Source of the DNA: an uncultured Bacteroides sp.
Lineage (GTDB): Bacteria > Bacteroidota > Bacteroidia > Bacteroidales > Bacteroidaceae
NCBI GenBank assembly: GCA_944322285.1
Contig: CALUOR010000007.1
Coordinates: forward strand, 1-64,000
Direction of reading: 5' to 3'
Length of the DNA: 64,000 nucleotides
Below are positions 16,942 to 26,262 of this stretch, in pieces. The position numbers were made by a program, and so were the translations under genes. Positions within the stretch are counted from its first letter, which is position 1; each line of letters starts with the position of its first letter. Under the pieces are notes generated by a model. The model did no database searches, was not told the DNA's origin, and saw only the letters and a program-made list of their open reading frames with translations.

Positions 16942-18595
16942 TATTCTCAGTTTCGTTATCAGCTATTTCTTCCGGTGCTTTGGGAAACGCCTCGCCTTTC
17001 TCCAAGATTTCAAGTGCCTTCAATACTGTCGCATCGCTTTGGTTGATGTAGCGGATGTAAGGCTCAATGCCCTGAATGTTGTAGATGATGTTTCCGTATA
17101 GATTCTTTTCGAGCAACTTGCGTGATTTGTTTATCAGCAGATTACGCCTCTTCACGCCTTTCTGGGCGGCAAAGCGGACGAACTGTTCCATGATGTTTTG
17201 CTTCTTCAGGTAATCCAATAATGCTTCTTCATTCTCAAACTCGCTCAGTTTGGCGCGGTTGTGGTCGGTGTATTGGAAGCAGTATTGGCGGAGCAGTCCC
17301 TTGTTGCCCACCTCTATCAGATAAGAAGTGACGCCTGTGGTGTCTTGTGGCACAAATACGTCCGGCATAATGCCACCGCCACCGTAAACGGGACGTCCTA
17401 AGGAGGTGTAGTAGGTGAGGCTCTTGTCAAGCTTCACACTATCTTTGGAGAAAAATTCGCCATGCTCGTAGCGGGTGAGCCAGTCCATTTCGTACTCGCT
17501 GTCCTTGCCGTTTTCGTAAGGACGTTGGATGCATCGGCCCGAAGGGGTGTAATAGCGGGCGATGGTCAGACGGATGGCGGAACCATCGCTAAAGTCAATA
17601 GGTTGCTGCACCAATCCCTTGCCGAAGGAACGGAGTCCTACGATGGTGCCACGGTCGTTGTCCTGAATGGCGCCGGCAAAGATTTCGCTGGCAGAGGCTG
17701 AACCTTGGTCTATCAGCACAACAAGCGGCAGGTTCTGGCAACTTCCCGTGCCGTTGGCGTATTCTTCCATACGCGGGTATTTGCGGCCTTGGGTATAAAC
17801 AATGAGTTTGCCTTGTGGCAGAAACTCGTTGACCATGCGTATGGCCGCTTCCATATAGCCTCCCGTATTTTCGCGCAGGTCAATAACGAGGCCTTTGCAG
17901 TTCTGATGGCTCAGCAAGGCAATGGCATTCAGCAGCTCCACGTGAGTCGTACGGCCGAACTTGCTGATTTGGATATAGCCGTAATCCTCGTTCAGCATGT
18001 AAGCTGCATCGATGGTGTTCTGTGGAATGTCGCCGCGGGTAATGACGAAATCCAGCAATTCCTTTTCTGTGGCACGTTTGATGCTGAGCTTCACTTGGCT
18101 TCCTTTCGGACCTTTCAGCGTGTGCATGGCCTTTTCGTTCGTCAGTGTTTTGCCTACAAACAGGCTGTCGTCTACCCGTACGATGCGGTCGCCTGCCATG
18201 ACGCCCACTTTCTCAGCCGGGCCTCCTGCCACTACATCATTGACGTGGATGGTATCTTGCTGTATAGTAAACTGGATACCTACTCCGCTAAAGCTCCCTT
18301 CCAACTCTGAGTTGACCTCCTCCAATTTCTGTGCGGGGATATACGTGGAGTGAGGGTCCAACTCTGCCAATATCTGCGGCATAGCTTTCTCCACCAAGTC
18401 GTTCATGTTCACTGTGTCTACATATTGGTCGTCGATGACCCGTAGCAAGGCGTTCAGTTTGTTGGACGAGCCGTTGACAATGCCCAGCCGATTGCCACCG
18501 TAATGCTTGGCATAGAAAGTGCCGATAATGATTCCCACCACTACACTGATGGCAATGACGAGCGGTGTGAACCTGAATGAATGATTCGTTCCCAT
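16862..18595 (-). CDS. S41-family C-terminal processing protease
   Basis: This 577-residue periplasmic protease has an N-terminal membrane anchor (PLVIAISVVVGIIIGTFYA), a PDZ domain (GVGIQFTIQQDTIHVNDVVAGGPAEKVG) and the S41 peptidase core. The catalytic Ser-Lys dyad is visible in GSASASEIFAGAIQD and RSFGKGLVQQ. CTP-type proteases trim the C-termini of envelope proteins. The last 26 residues are encoded in the overlap with fau and end KNPARGFHYASIC, a tail unlike a protease domain. Either the overlap is real or the C-terminus varies between strains. Confidence 0.93.
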   Translation of the reverse strand: MGTNHSFRFTPLVIAISVVVGIIIGTFYAKHYGGNRLGIVNGSSNKLNALLRVIDDQYVDTVNMNDLVEKAMPQILAELDPHSTYIPAQKLEEVNSELEGSFSGVGIQFTIQQDTIHVNDVVAGGPAEKVGVMAGDRIVRVDDSLFVGKTLTNEKAMHTLKGPKGSQVKLSIKRATEKELLDFVITRGDIPQNTIDAAYMLNEDYGYIQISKFGRTTHVELLNAIALLSHQNCKGLVIDLRENTGGYMEAAIRMVNEFLPQGKLIVYTQGRKYPRMEEYANGTGSCQNLPLVVLIDQGSASASEIFAGAIQDNDRGTIVGLRSFGKGLVQQPIDFSDGSAIRLTIARYYTPSGRCIQRPYENGKDSEYEMDWLTRYEHGEFFSKDSVKLDKSLTYYTSLGRPVYGGGGIMPDVFVPQDTTGVTSYLIEVGNKGLLRQYCFQYTDHNRAKLSEFENEEALLDYLKKQNIMEQFVRFAAQKGVKRRNLLINKSRKLLEKNLYGNIIYNIQGIEPYIRYINQSDATVLKALEILEKGEAFPKAPEEIADNETENNEQERTAQVCGRIKNPARGFHYASIC

Positions 18596-18610
18596 TTCTA
18601 TATGTTTGCT

Positions 18611-19042
18611 TTATGGTTCGTGTTCCAAATAAACTACTTCAATGCCTGCCCGCTTCATCAGTTCGATGCCGTCTTCCAAGCGGTATTTCTCGGAGTAAAC
18701 TACCCGTTTGATGCCGGCTTGGATGATGAGTTTGGCGCATTCGATGCAGGGGCTTGCCGTGACGTACATTGTAGCTCCTTCGCTGCTGTTGTTCGAGCGG
18801 GCTATCTTAGTGATGGCGTTGGCTTCGGCATGCAGTACGTAAGGTTTGGTCACATTGTTTTCGTCCTCGCATACGTTCTCGAAACCGGAAGGCGTTCCGT
18901 TATAACCGTCTGATATGATCATTTTGTCCTTCACTATCAGTGCGCCTACTTGCCTGCGGCGGCAATAAGAATTTTCTGCCCAAATACCCGCCATGCGGAT
19001 GTAGCGCCGGTCTAATGCCTCTTGTTTGTCTTCGCTGTCCAT
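18611..19042 (-). CDS. dCMP deaminase / cytidine-deaminase-like protein
   Basis: This 143-residue zinc enzyme has the ligands H71 in HAEANAI and C99 and C102 in SPCIECA, with E73 as the proton shuttle. The N-terminal segment NSYCRRRQVGALIVKD is typical of dCMP deaminases (ComEB type). These convert dCMP to dUMP for thymidylate synthesis. It starts 4 bases after the DUF4847 gene ends and is followed 15 bases later by the S41 protease. Confidence 0.9.
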   Translation of the reverse strand: MDSEDKQEALDRRYIRMAGIWAENSYCRRRQVGALIVKDKMIISDGYNGTPSGFENVCEDENNVTKPYVLHAEANAITKIARSNNSSEGATMYVTASPCIECAKLIIQAGIKRVVYSEKYRLEDGIELMKRAGIEVVYLEHEP

Positions 19043-19046
19043 GTTC

Positions 19047-19541
19047 TTATTTGGCTATAAGGTTTAAACGTTTGATGGAATTATCGTTGTCTTTATAGTA
19101 GATATATAGGTTTTTGCTGTCGCCTCCATAGCGGATGGCGTTTTGCAGACCTCTGACAAAGGCTATTGCCAAAGGATCGCTTTCCGCATAGCTGACCCGT
19201 ACGTCGCTTGTTGTCATTTTTTTGCTTTCACCGTTTGCATTCCATTGTCCGTTGATAGTGGCGGTGATGGCCGTTGCATTGAAGGTGCCTCCGGTTGTGG
19301 CATTTATTTCGCTTCCCTCAAAGCTGACGGTAAAAGTATTTGTTTGCTTCAATGCCGTCATGCTTTGCGAGGAGTCTCCGCTTCCCCAGAAGTCGAATTG
19401 TTTGTTGCTGTTTTCAGTCGATATATAGGTCAGTTTCCAGGTCTTTCCCAGGAAAATTTCCAGTACATCATCCTCCGTATTGCATCCGGCAAGCAAGACA
19501 AGGGAGAGCAAGGAACATAGTATGATATTCAGTCGTTTCAT
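19047..19541 (-). CDS. DUF4847 lipoprotein
   Basis: The 164-residue lipoprotein has the signal LSLVLLAGC (lipobox cysteine about residue 20). A beta-rich domain follows that begins IFLGKTWKLTYIS and resembles small lipocalin-like/META-type lipoproteins. The function is unknown. It overlaps the M3 peptidase gene by 4 bases (ATGA) and lies in the same operon as the deaminase and the S41 protease, an arrangement that looks conserved housekeeping rather than accessory. Confidence 0.8.
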   Translation of the reverse strand: MKRLNIILCSLLSLVLLAGCNTEDDVLEIFLGKTWKLTYISTENSNKQFDFWGSGDSSQSMTALKQTNTFTVSFEGSEINATTGGTFNATAITATINGQWNANGESKKMTTSDVRVSYAESDPLAIAFVRGLQNAIRYGGDSKNLYIYYKDNDNSIKRLNLIAK

Positions 19542-21595
19542 TTCTTTATTCCGTTTCTGATTAATAATGCGTCAATGGTTGGTTCCTGGCCGCGGAAGCG
19601 TTTGTAAAGCTCCATGGGAGGTTCCGTCCCGCCTTTCGAGAGAATGTTTTCCCGGAATGAGGTAGCCACATCCGTATTGAAAATGCCTCTCTCTTGGAAT
19701 AATGAGAAAGCGTCCGCATCGAGCACTTCCGCCCACTTGTAGCTGTAGTAACCTGCTGAGTAGCCTCCGGCAAAGATGTGTGAGAACTGAACACTCATGC
19801 AGGCTTCAGACACATCCGGTAGGATTTGAGTAGGTGTCCATGCTTGTTTTTCGTAGGCCCTCACGTCTCCCTCGAAAGGAGTGGTACGGGTATACCAAGC
19901 CATGTCGAGCAGCCCGAAACTTACTTGACGCAGGCAGGCGTAAGCTGCATTGAAGTTAGCGGAATCTTTGATGCGCTGCACCAGTTCGTCGGGTATCAGT
20001 TCGCCCGTCTGGTAATGGCGGGCAAAGGTGTGCAGAAATTCTTTCTCCGTGGCAAAGTTTTCCATAATCTGCGAGGGAAGTTCCACGAAGTCCCAGTAGA
20101 CGTTGGTGCCGCTCAGGCTTGCATAAGTCGTATTGGCGAACATGCCGTGCAGGCTGTGGCCGAACTCATGCAGAAACGTTTCTACTTCGCTGAAGGTGAG
20201 CAGAGCCGGTTTGTCTTGTGTAGGCTTGGTGAAGTTCATCACGAGCGACACGTGCGGGCGGCTGTTTTCACCGGTTGCCTCGTCTATCCATTGTTCTTTG
20301 TAGCTGGTCATCCAGGCACCCGAACGTTTGCCTTCACGCGGGTAGAAGTCCGTATAGAGCACGGCCAGGAAACTGCCGTCTTTGTCGAACACCTCGTAGG
20401 CTTCCACGTCCTTATGGTAGACCGGTATGTCGGTGTTCTTCTTGAATGTGATGCCGTAGAGGCGGGTAGCCAATCCGAATACACCTTTCTTCACGTTCTC
20501 CAGTTCAAAGTAAGGACGAAGCATCTCATCGTTGAGGTTGAACTTGCGTTCTTGCAACTTGCGCGAATAGTAGCTCCAGTCCCAAGGCATTAAAACAAAA
20601 CCATCGCCTTGCTCTTCCTTGGCCAGTGCCTGCACTTCAGCATACTCTTGCAATGCGGTAGGTTTGTAGGCTTCGAGCAGCTGGTTGAGCAGCCGGTACA
20701 CATTTTCGCTATTTTGCGCCATGCGCCGCTCTAATTTGTAGGAAGCGTAATCCTTGTAGCCTAATAGTTGGGCAATGGCCAGGCGGGTGTTTACCAGCTC
20801 CTTTACGATGTCCAGGTTGTTGCAGGCATTGTCGTGGGTGCACTTGGTGTTGTAGGCCATATACAGCTCTTTGCGTAATTCGCGGTGGGTGGAGTAGTTC
20901 ATGAACGGGACAAAGCTGGGGGCCTGTAAGGTGAATGCCCAGCCTTCTACCTGTTTCTCGCGTGCAGTCTCGGCTGCTGCGTCAATGGCTGTTTGAGGCA
21001 ATCCTTCCAATTGGGCTTTGTCTTTCAGCACTAACAGATAGTCGTTTGTCTCTTTCAGGTTGTTTTCGCTGAATTGTAGGGCCAGCAGACTAAGCTTTTG
21101 AGATAATTCACGATATTTCTCTTTGTCGGCGCCTTGCAGGTTTACGCCGCTGCGGATAAATCCGTCATACGTGTCTTCCAACAGTTTCATTTGTTCGGCG
21201 GACAAACTTTCGTTTTGACGTTGCTTGTAGACTGCTTTGACGCGGGCAAAGAGCCGCTCATTCAAGCTGATGTTGTTGGCGTGCTCGTTCAGCAGGGGCA
21301 TCAGCTCCTTTGCCAGTTCCTGCATGGCGTCATTGGTCTCGGCGCTCAGCAGGTTGCCGAATACGTTTTCCACTTGTTGCAACAGTTTTCCCGATTCTTC
21401 CAAGGCCAATATCGTGTTTTGGAAAGTAGCCGGTTCGGGATTATTGATAATGGCGTCTATTTCTTTGTTCTGACGGGCAATGCCTTCGCGGATGGCCGGT
21501 TCGTAGTGCTCTATGGCAACGCGGTCGAAAGGCATAGTACCGTGAGGCGTGTTGAAGGGTTCAAAAAACGGATTCAGAGTTTGTATCATATTCAA
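19538..21595 (-). CDS. M3-family oligopeptidase (peptidyl-dipeptidase Dcp-like)
   Basis: The 685-residue zinc metallopeptidase has the HEFGH motif (LHEFGHSLHGMFA). The downstream glutamate region DFVELPSQIMENF is typical of M3 enzymes. It has no signal peptide, so it is probably cytoplasmic and degrades oligopeptides. The length matches Dcp/oligopeptidase A. It is the first gene of the five-gene minus-strand operon. A start at 21589 (MIQTLNPFF) is an alternative. Confidence 0.93.
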   Translation of the reverse strand: MNMIQTLNPFFEPFNTPHGTMPFDRVAIEHYEPAIREGIARQNKEIDAIINNPEPATFQNTILALEESGKLLQQVENVFGNLLSAETNDAMQELAKELMPLLNEHANNISLNERLFARVKAVYKQRQNESLSAEQMKLLEDTYDGFIRSGVNLQGADKEKYRELSQKLSLLALQFSENNLKETNDYLLVLKDKAQLEGLPQTAIDAAAETAREKQVEGWAFTLQAPSFVPFMNYSTHRELRKELYMAYNTKCTHDNACNNLDIVKELVNTRLAIAQLLGYKDYASYKLERRMAQNSENVYRLLNQLLEAYKPTALQEYAEVQALAKEEQGDGFVLMPWDWSYYSRKLQERKFNLNDEMLRPYFELENVKKGVFGLATRLYGITFKKNTDIPVYHKDVEAYEVFDKDGSFLAVLYTDFYPREGKRSGAWMTSYKEQWIDEATGENSRPHVSLVMNFTKPTQDKPALLTFSEVETFLHEFGHSLHGMFANTTYASLSGTNVYWDFVELPSQIMENFATEKEFLHTFARHYQTGELIPDELVQRIKDSANFNAAYACLRQVSFGLLDMAWYTRTTPFEGDVRAYEKQAWTPTQILPDVSEACMSVQFSHIFAGGYSAGYYSYKWAEVLDADAFSLFQERGIFNTDVATSFRENILSKGGTEPPMELYKRFRGQEPTIDALLIRNGIKK

Positions 21596-21664
21596 AAATA
21601 TACTAAAACAACCGTAAGCTTGATTTTCATCTCCTTATCGTATAAGTAACTAATCTAAATTATC

Positions 21665-21766
21665 TTATAGCACACAGATAACACAGATGAGACTGATTTG
21701 CACAGACTATTTTTTTAATAATATCTGTGGTCATCTGTTAAATCAGTGTTATCTGTGTGCCATAGT
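21665..21766. repeat. Palindromic intergenic element B
   Basis: GCACACAGATAACAC (21670-21684) faces GTGTTATCTGTGTGC (21746-21760), with an imperfect inner stem (ATGAGACTGATTTG against AAATCAGT). It lies upstream of the M3 peptidase and downstream of GAPDH. It lacks the outer ends of the A/C-J family. Confidence 0.6.
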
Positions 21767-21833
21767 ATAAGTTAATTCTGTACACTTACTTAAGTAATTA
21801 AGCCTAATCAATTTATATTGCTTGCAAAAGTGC

Positions 21834-21868
21834 AAAAAAAATAGGCGACTTCCGCAGAAGCCGCCTAT
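21834..21868 (-). terminator. Terminator of the GAPDH gene
   Basis: On the minus strand ATAGGCGGCTTCTGCGGAAGTCGCCTAT (a 12-base imperfect stem) is followed by eight T. It lies 25 bases beyond the gap stop codon. Confidence 0.85.
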
Positions 21869-21892
21869 ACTTTAATATTTTCTAACTGTAGA

Positions 21893-22915
<1,023 letters not shown>

Positions 22916-22980
22916 TTAAAGGTTCAAAAAATATCTGTTTAAATATCTCTCTCGGTTCAGCACTCTTTCGGAATGCGCTG

Positions 22981-22988
22981 CAAAAGTA
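22981..22988 (-). promoter_or_regulatory. Predicted -7 box of the GAPDH gene
   Basis: The minus strand reads TACTTTTG here, matching TAnnTTTG. It would give a leader of about 70 bases. Confidence 0.5.
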
Positions 22989-23168
22989 CAAATTAGTTTT
23001 TATACTCGTATCGGTGTAGGTTTAATTTTTCCTTTTTTTATTTTAACCTATTGATTTTGCGGGTTATTTATTGTTAAATCGTGTTGCTATTGCAATGTGC
23101 AGTTTGCATTTCGTAGCTTAAGGACTTTGCTTTAAGTAAATCTTAGCCTTCCTGTTTCATGCATATTA

Positions 23169-24176
23169 CTAATATGGTATATACCCGCTCTCCTCCACTA
23201 CTGCCGTACCCGATGTTACTAATGCTTCATACAGCTTGTACGCCATAGACGAGCGGTCGATGTCCGAACGTACCGCTACATACACTTCTGTGATATAAGG
23301 ATACGTTCCGTTGATAATAGTCTCCTTGCTGGGCATTATGCCATTGACGGCGATGGCTTTGGTTTCATCACTGTCCACCATTGTATCATAGTAATAGAAC
23401 GGTGTGTAAGCAATGCCGTTTTCATCCAATTGGATTTGAAGATAAGGGGAAATCATGCCTTCACCCACGTACATTTCCGGCCAGTCATACATTTCCAGTC
23501 CTTCCATCACCATGGTTTCCATCTTCTCTTGACTTCCGGAATTGGAGTTTCTGATATAAGGACTTATCTCCGCATTCACTCCACCCACTCCGGACCAATT
23601 ACGAATGGTGCCGGTGTAAATCTGTTGTATTTGCTGAGAGGACAACGAACCAATGGGATTTTTAGGATTAACTATGAAGATTAGCGCATCCTTGGCGATA
23701 GGGCTTTCAAGTAACTCCACCCCTTTTTCCTGTGCATATACTTTTTCATCCCTCGAAATACTACGCGCTGTAATGATTAAATCCACCGTTCCGTCTATCA
23801 GATTTACAAATGAACCGTGCGTGTTGGCGTGCTGCATTTTTATGGCTAAATTATAACGCTCTTCCTCTGTCATCTTTCCCTCATAATCAGGTAATACATC
23901 CCAAGTCCATAAAGGCATCGGAGGTTTTATCCATTGATAATTCAGCTTTAATAAATTACAGGCAATAATCCAACGTAAGGGCATGGTTGAATCCGAACCG
24001 TCCATAATAGGAAAATTCTCAACATTTATTCCATCTATTGAAATAGAAGGATTATCTACTTTGACATAGGGTCCCAATACGTCATTGGGAGAATTTTCAT
24101 CTCCATCGTCACAGTTTACAAAAAACAGAGGCATTACAATGAGAATGAATATGAGAGATAATCTGTTTATTTTCAT
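23169..24176 (-). CDS. PstS-like periplasmic substrate-binding lipoprotein
   Basis: The 335-residue protein has a lipoprotein signal (IFILIVMPLFFVNC). It shows phosphate-binding-protein motifs: DGSDSTMPL near residue 60, where the family binds its anion, DLIITARSISRDE, and SSQQIQQIYTGTIRNWSGVGG, a classic PstS/PBP-like segment. No pst permease genes are adjacent, so it may be an orphan binding or sensing protein. A fragment of a second such gene lies nearby at 24666-24792. Confidence 0.82.
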   Translation of the reverse strand: MKINRLSLIFILIVMPLFFVNCDDGDENSPNDVLGPYVKVDNPSISIDGINVENFPIMDGSDSTMPLRWIIACNLLKLNYQWIKPPMPLWTWDVLPDYEGKMTEEERYNLAIKMQHANTHGSFVNLIDGTVDLIITARSISRDEKVYAQEKGVELLESPIAKDALIFIVNPKNPIGSLSSQQIQQIYTGTIRNWSGVGGVNAEISPYIRNSNSGSQEKMETMVMEGLEMYDWPEMYVGEGMISPYLQIQLDENGIAYTPFYYYDTMVDSDETKAIAVNGIMPSKETIINGTYPYITEVYVAVRSDIDRSSMAYKLYEALVTSGTAVVEESGYIPY

Positions 24177-24237
24177 GGCTGATAATTTATAGAGTTTAAT
24201 AGTATAAGAACTTGAATCAATTGTATTAGTTATGAAG

Positions 24238-24582
24238 TTAATTGAGTGTTAGTTTCTTGTAATAAGTCTTGTTTCCTTTTTCAATGCCTACATAGTATAT
24301 GCCTTTCGATAAACTTGAAATGTCAATAGTAGCAGAGGTGGCATTGTTAATAGTCCGGGACAAGACACTTATATTGTCCGGAGTTGTTATTTTTATACGG
24401 TCAATACCTGTAACGCTCCTCGTTTTTAGGTTACTTGTAATCGTCATTTCTGTTTGTGTGGTATTTATCACAAGTTTTTTATAATAAATCTTGTTCCCTT
24501 TTTCAATACCTACATAATATATACCTTTTGATAAACTCGAAATATCAATAGTAGCAGAGGAGGCATTGTTGATAGTTTTCAT
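24238..24582 (-). CDS. Tandem C-terminal sorting-domain-like repeats without cargo
   Basis: The 114-residue frame consists of two near-identical units, each with TIDISSLSKGIYYVGIEKG and ending in YYKKL. These look like the C-terminal beta-sandwich (T9SS type A-like sorting domain) that normally ends a long secreted protein. Here there is no signal peptide and no passenger, and the frame starts at the first unit. It is likely the 3' remnant of a larger gene that lost its front and whose end was duplicated. It could instead still be translated as a small cytoplasmic protein. Confidence 0.45.
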   Translation of the reverse strand: MKTINNASSATIDISSLSKGIYYVGIEKGNKIYYKKLVINTTQTEMTITSNLKTRSVTGIDRIKITTPDNISVLSRTINNATSATIDISSLSKGIYYVGIEKGNKTYYKKLTLN

Positions 24583-24665
24583 GTTATCTCGTTTTTAAAG
24601 TTAGAATTCCGCTCTAAAGATAAGAAAAAGAATCTTTTCGACAAAGAGGCTCAACAAATGAATTA

Positions 24666-24792
24666 TCAATTTATCGGTATAAACCGGCTTACCTCAATAA
24701 TCGCCTCCCCATCGTTCACCAGTTTGCCGTACACCTTACGAGTCATGCCAGCAGGGTCTTCGTTCGCACGGATTACCGCATAGAAAGGGAAA
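24666..24792 (-). pseudogene. C-terminal fragment of a second PstS-like gene
   Basis: The minus-strand translation gives FPFYAVIRANEDPAGM, then KVYGKLVNDGEAIIE and a stop after SRFIPIN. This lines up with the end of the protein at 23169-24176 (EVYVAVRSDIDRSSMAYKLYEALVTSG...ESGYIPY). No start codon or N-terminal part remains. Confidence 0.55.
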
Positions 24793-24860
24793 GTGCAAAG
24801 TTCCTTTTTGCTGCAAATATGCTTGTTTCCCTATTAAAAAGAAACGGTTTTTCTGCTGTT

Positions 24861-25260
24861 GCTAACTTGCTGTTTTGGCAAAAAACGATGAAAAAGAATT
24901 GCATAAAAATACGACATCTTGAAATATCGTACTGTTTGCTCTCAGTGAGCGCAGTGTTTGGGGTGTTAATACTTCGCTGACCGGAGTGAAAAACTTCGCT
25001 CGCCGGGCGCAAAAAGTGCGGTGTTGCGGAGGAAAAGCTTCTCTTGTCTGCTAAAAATAGTAAACTTTGACTTAATAAGCCCTTAGTGTTAAGGGAATTT
25101 CACTTCTAGAATCTGTAAAGATTCAAGTGAATATGGCGCTATCTATTTGAATATAAACGAATAAACGATTCGGAAATCGTTTCCTTACGTTTAGCTCCTT
25201 CCCACTTCCGAAACAAGCGATTCTCGGCGATTAGGAAATGCAAAATGTCAGAAGTGACAA
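24861..25260 (+). repeat. 400-bp intergenic element N1 (second copy at 61899-62297)
   Basis: Both copies share a run of conserved blocks in the same order: GATGAAAAAGAA, CTCTCAGTGAGCGCAGTGTTTG, TCTGCTAAAAA, ACTTTGACTTAATAA, CTATCTATTTGAATAT and GCGATTAGGAAA. Spacing is almost constant over 400 bases, with moderate divergence. Each copy contains a short ORF at the same place and lies 170-290 bases upstream of a plus-strand gene. Confidence 0.7.
24888..24980 (+). CDS. Putative 30-residue peptide in element N1
   Basis: The ORF begins MKKNCIKIRHLEISYCLL and continues SVSAVFGVLILR before a stop. The copy in N2 (61925-62026) begins MKKKCINMR and keeps the LLS-SAV-GV-L pattern. The hydrophobic second half could be a membrane segment. 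No clear promoter or ribosome site is seen; it may equally be a structural part of a non-coding element. Confidence 0.35.
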   Translation: MKKNCIKIRHLEISYCLLSVSAVFGVLILR

Positions 25261-25431
25261 TCTGACACAATTGTTTTTGCGAAGTATTGACCGCTTTATG
25301 CCGAAGCAAAGTCGCGGCTTTTGTGGGATTTTGGCAGGGGAAATGCAGAAATATGAGAAAAAGTTCGCCGTGCTTGCAACTTTTTCCTTACTTTGCGCGT
25401 CTAAAAGCCAAAACCATTAATCCGTAAGAAC

Positions 25432-26148
25432 GTGATAAAGTTAAGAGACATCAATAAGACCTACAACAACGGCGCGCCCCTGCATGTACTGAAGGGCATC
25501 AACTTGGACATCGACCGGGGCGAGTTCGTGTCCATCATGGGCGCGTCCGGTTCAGGTAAGTCCACCTTGTTAAATATATTAGGCATCCTGGACAACTACG
25601 ATACGGGCGAGTATTACCTCAACGGCACGCTCATCAAGAACCTCAGCGAGAACCGTGCGGCGGAATACCGCAACCGCATGATAGGCTTCATCTTCCAGTC
25701 GTTCAATCTCATCTCCTTCAAGGACGCCATGGAGAACGTCGCCCTTCCTCTCTTCTACCAAGGCGTCAGCCGCAAGAAACGTAACCTGCTCGCCATGGAA
25801 TACCTCGACCGTCTTGGGCTGAAGGACTGGGCGCACCACATGCCCAACGAGATGTCCGGCGGACAGAAGCAGCGTGTGGCCATCGCCCGTGCCCTCATTA
25901 CCCAGCCGCAGATTATCCTTGCCGATGAACCGACGGGTGCCTTGGACAGCAAGACTTCCATCGAAGTGATGCAGATACTGAAGGACCTCCACCAGACGGG
26001 CATGACCATCGTCGTCGTGACCCACGAGAGCGGTGTGGCCAACCAGACGGACAAAATCATCCACATCAAAGACGGCGTGATAGGCAGCATCGAGGCGAAC
26101 CTGAAGCATGACGCCTCACCCTTCGGACAGGGAGGACTGATGAAATAG
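25432..26148 (+). CDS. ABC transporter ATP-binding protein (MacB/LolD type)
   Basis: This 238-residue ATPase has all the motifs: Walker A GASGSGKST at about residues 38-46, Q-loop IFQSFNL, signature MSGGQKQR, Walker B ILADEPTG and the switch histidine VVVTHE. It powers the two FtsX-like permeases encoded next. The start codon is GTG. Codon use is rich in C- and G-ending codons across this whole operon, unlike the A/T-rich genes at 9-15 kb. It is the first gene of a five-gene export operon. Confidence 0.94.
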   Translation: MIKLRDINKTYNNGAPLHVLKGINLDIDRGEFVSIMGASGSGKSTLLNILGILDNYDTGEYYLNGTLIKNLSENRAAEYRNRMIGFIFQSFNLISFKDAMENVALPLFYQGVSRKKRNLLAMEYLDRLGLKDWAHHMPNEMSGGQKQRVAIARALITQPQIILADEPTGALDSKTSIEVMQILKDLHQTGMTIVVVTHESGVANQTDKIIHIKDGVIGSIEANLKHDASPFGQGGLMK

Positions 26149-26151
26149 TAA

Positions 26152-26250
26152 TAAATGAAGAATTAAGAATGAAGAATAGGGCTGCCCTGTCAGCGTGTGC
26201 TATCATGCCGCATGGCAATTCTTCATTCCTCATTCTTCATTCTTAATTAA
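26152..26250. repeat. Palindromic element K inside the ABC operon
   Basis: AATGAAGAATTAAGAATGAAGAAT (26154-26177) faces CATTCTTCATTCTTAATT (26231-26248). The middle has GGCTGCCCTGTCAGCG and ATCATGCCGCATGG. The same module with the same middle lies inside element I at 62332-62430. It fills the gap between the ATPase stop and the permease start. Confidence 0.75.
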
Positions 26251-26262
26251 AAAAGATTGTTT

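Noticed and set aside
24773-25012. 79-codon frame on the minus strand in the intergenic region before the ABC operon
   Set aside because: It crosses the N1 element and the PstS remnant, has no family features and is better explained by those.
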